From: Eubacteriales Family XIII. Incertae Sedis bacterium
GTDB lineage: Bacteria > Bacillota > Clostridia > Peptostreptococcales > Anaerovoracaceae
Assembly: GCA_031255695.1 (NCBI GenBank)
Contig: JAIRSA010000220.1
Span: 1 to 5,257 of the forward strand
Length of the DNA stretch: 5,257 nucleotides
Direction: 5' to 3'
Positions 5,249-5,257 of this stretch are shown here, in pieces. A program made the position numbers and the translations under genes. The notes under the pieces are model-generated. The model was not told the DNA's origin and made no database searches. It worked only from the letters and a program-made list of their open reading frames with translations. Position 1 is the first letter of the stretch. Every line of letters starts with the position of its first letter.

Positions 5249-5257
5249 GTCTTTTAG

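Overview
The window is a 5.26-kb piece of a GC-rich bacterial chromosome with four protein genes and two regulatory-looking regions. Coding regions use G/C at most third positions but also use the Ile codon ATA freely. Together with amino-acid and polyamine genes and a possible sigma-54 promoter, this suggests an amino-acid-using anaerobe. Synergistota is my best guess, with Negativicutes or Desulfovibrio-like groups as alternatives. This is an impression from composition and gene content, not a database result. I see no rRNA, tRNA, CRISPR array, insertion sequence or phage gene.

Left end (1-244): AT-rich DNA with a good housekeeping-type promoter reading leftward out of the window. Mirrored pairs of TGTAAT-type motifs, each pair spaced by one helical turn, flank it. 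A perfect 21-bp hairpin (148-195) then closes the gene to its right. 245-1606 (minus): patA, a putrescine:2-oxoglutarate aminotransferase with all expected PLP residues.

1607-2354: a 748-bp gap between the divergent patA and thrE genes. On the patA side it has a sigma-54-like promoter. A 12-bp inverted repeat lies about 190 bp upstream of it, and an extended -10 promoter faces thrE. The leader before thrE is very GC-rich and built from degenerate direct repeats. 2355-3725 (plus): a fused ThrE-type threonine/serine exporter with a Gly/Asp-rich tail.

3735-5248 (minus): an acyl carrier protein gene followed by an FkbH-like glyceryl transferase/phosphatase, the end of an operon that enters from the right edge. 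The pair should make glyceryl-ACP from a glycolytic intermediate, and the user of that glyceryl unit lies outside the window. The FkbH protein has an unusual Ala/Gly/Asp-rich repeat insertion of about 82 residues inside its acetyltransferase-like half. thrE and fkbH converge with only 9 bp between stop codons.

The most notable points are the FkbH repeat insertion, the sigma-54/enhancer-like layout upstream of patA (patA is also sigma-54-controlled in E. coli), and the mirrored motif pairs around the left-edge promoter.
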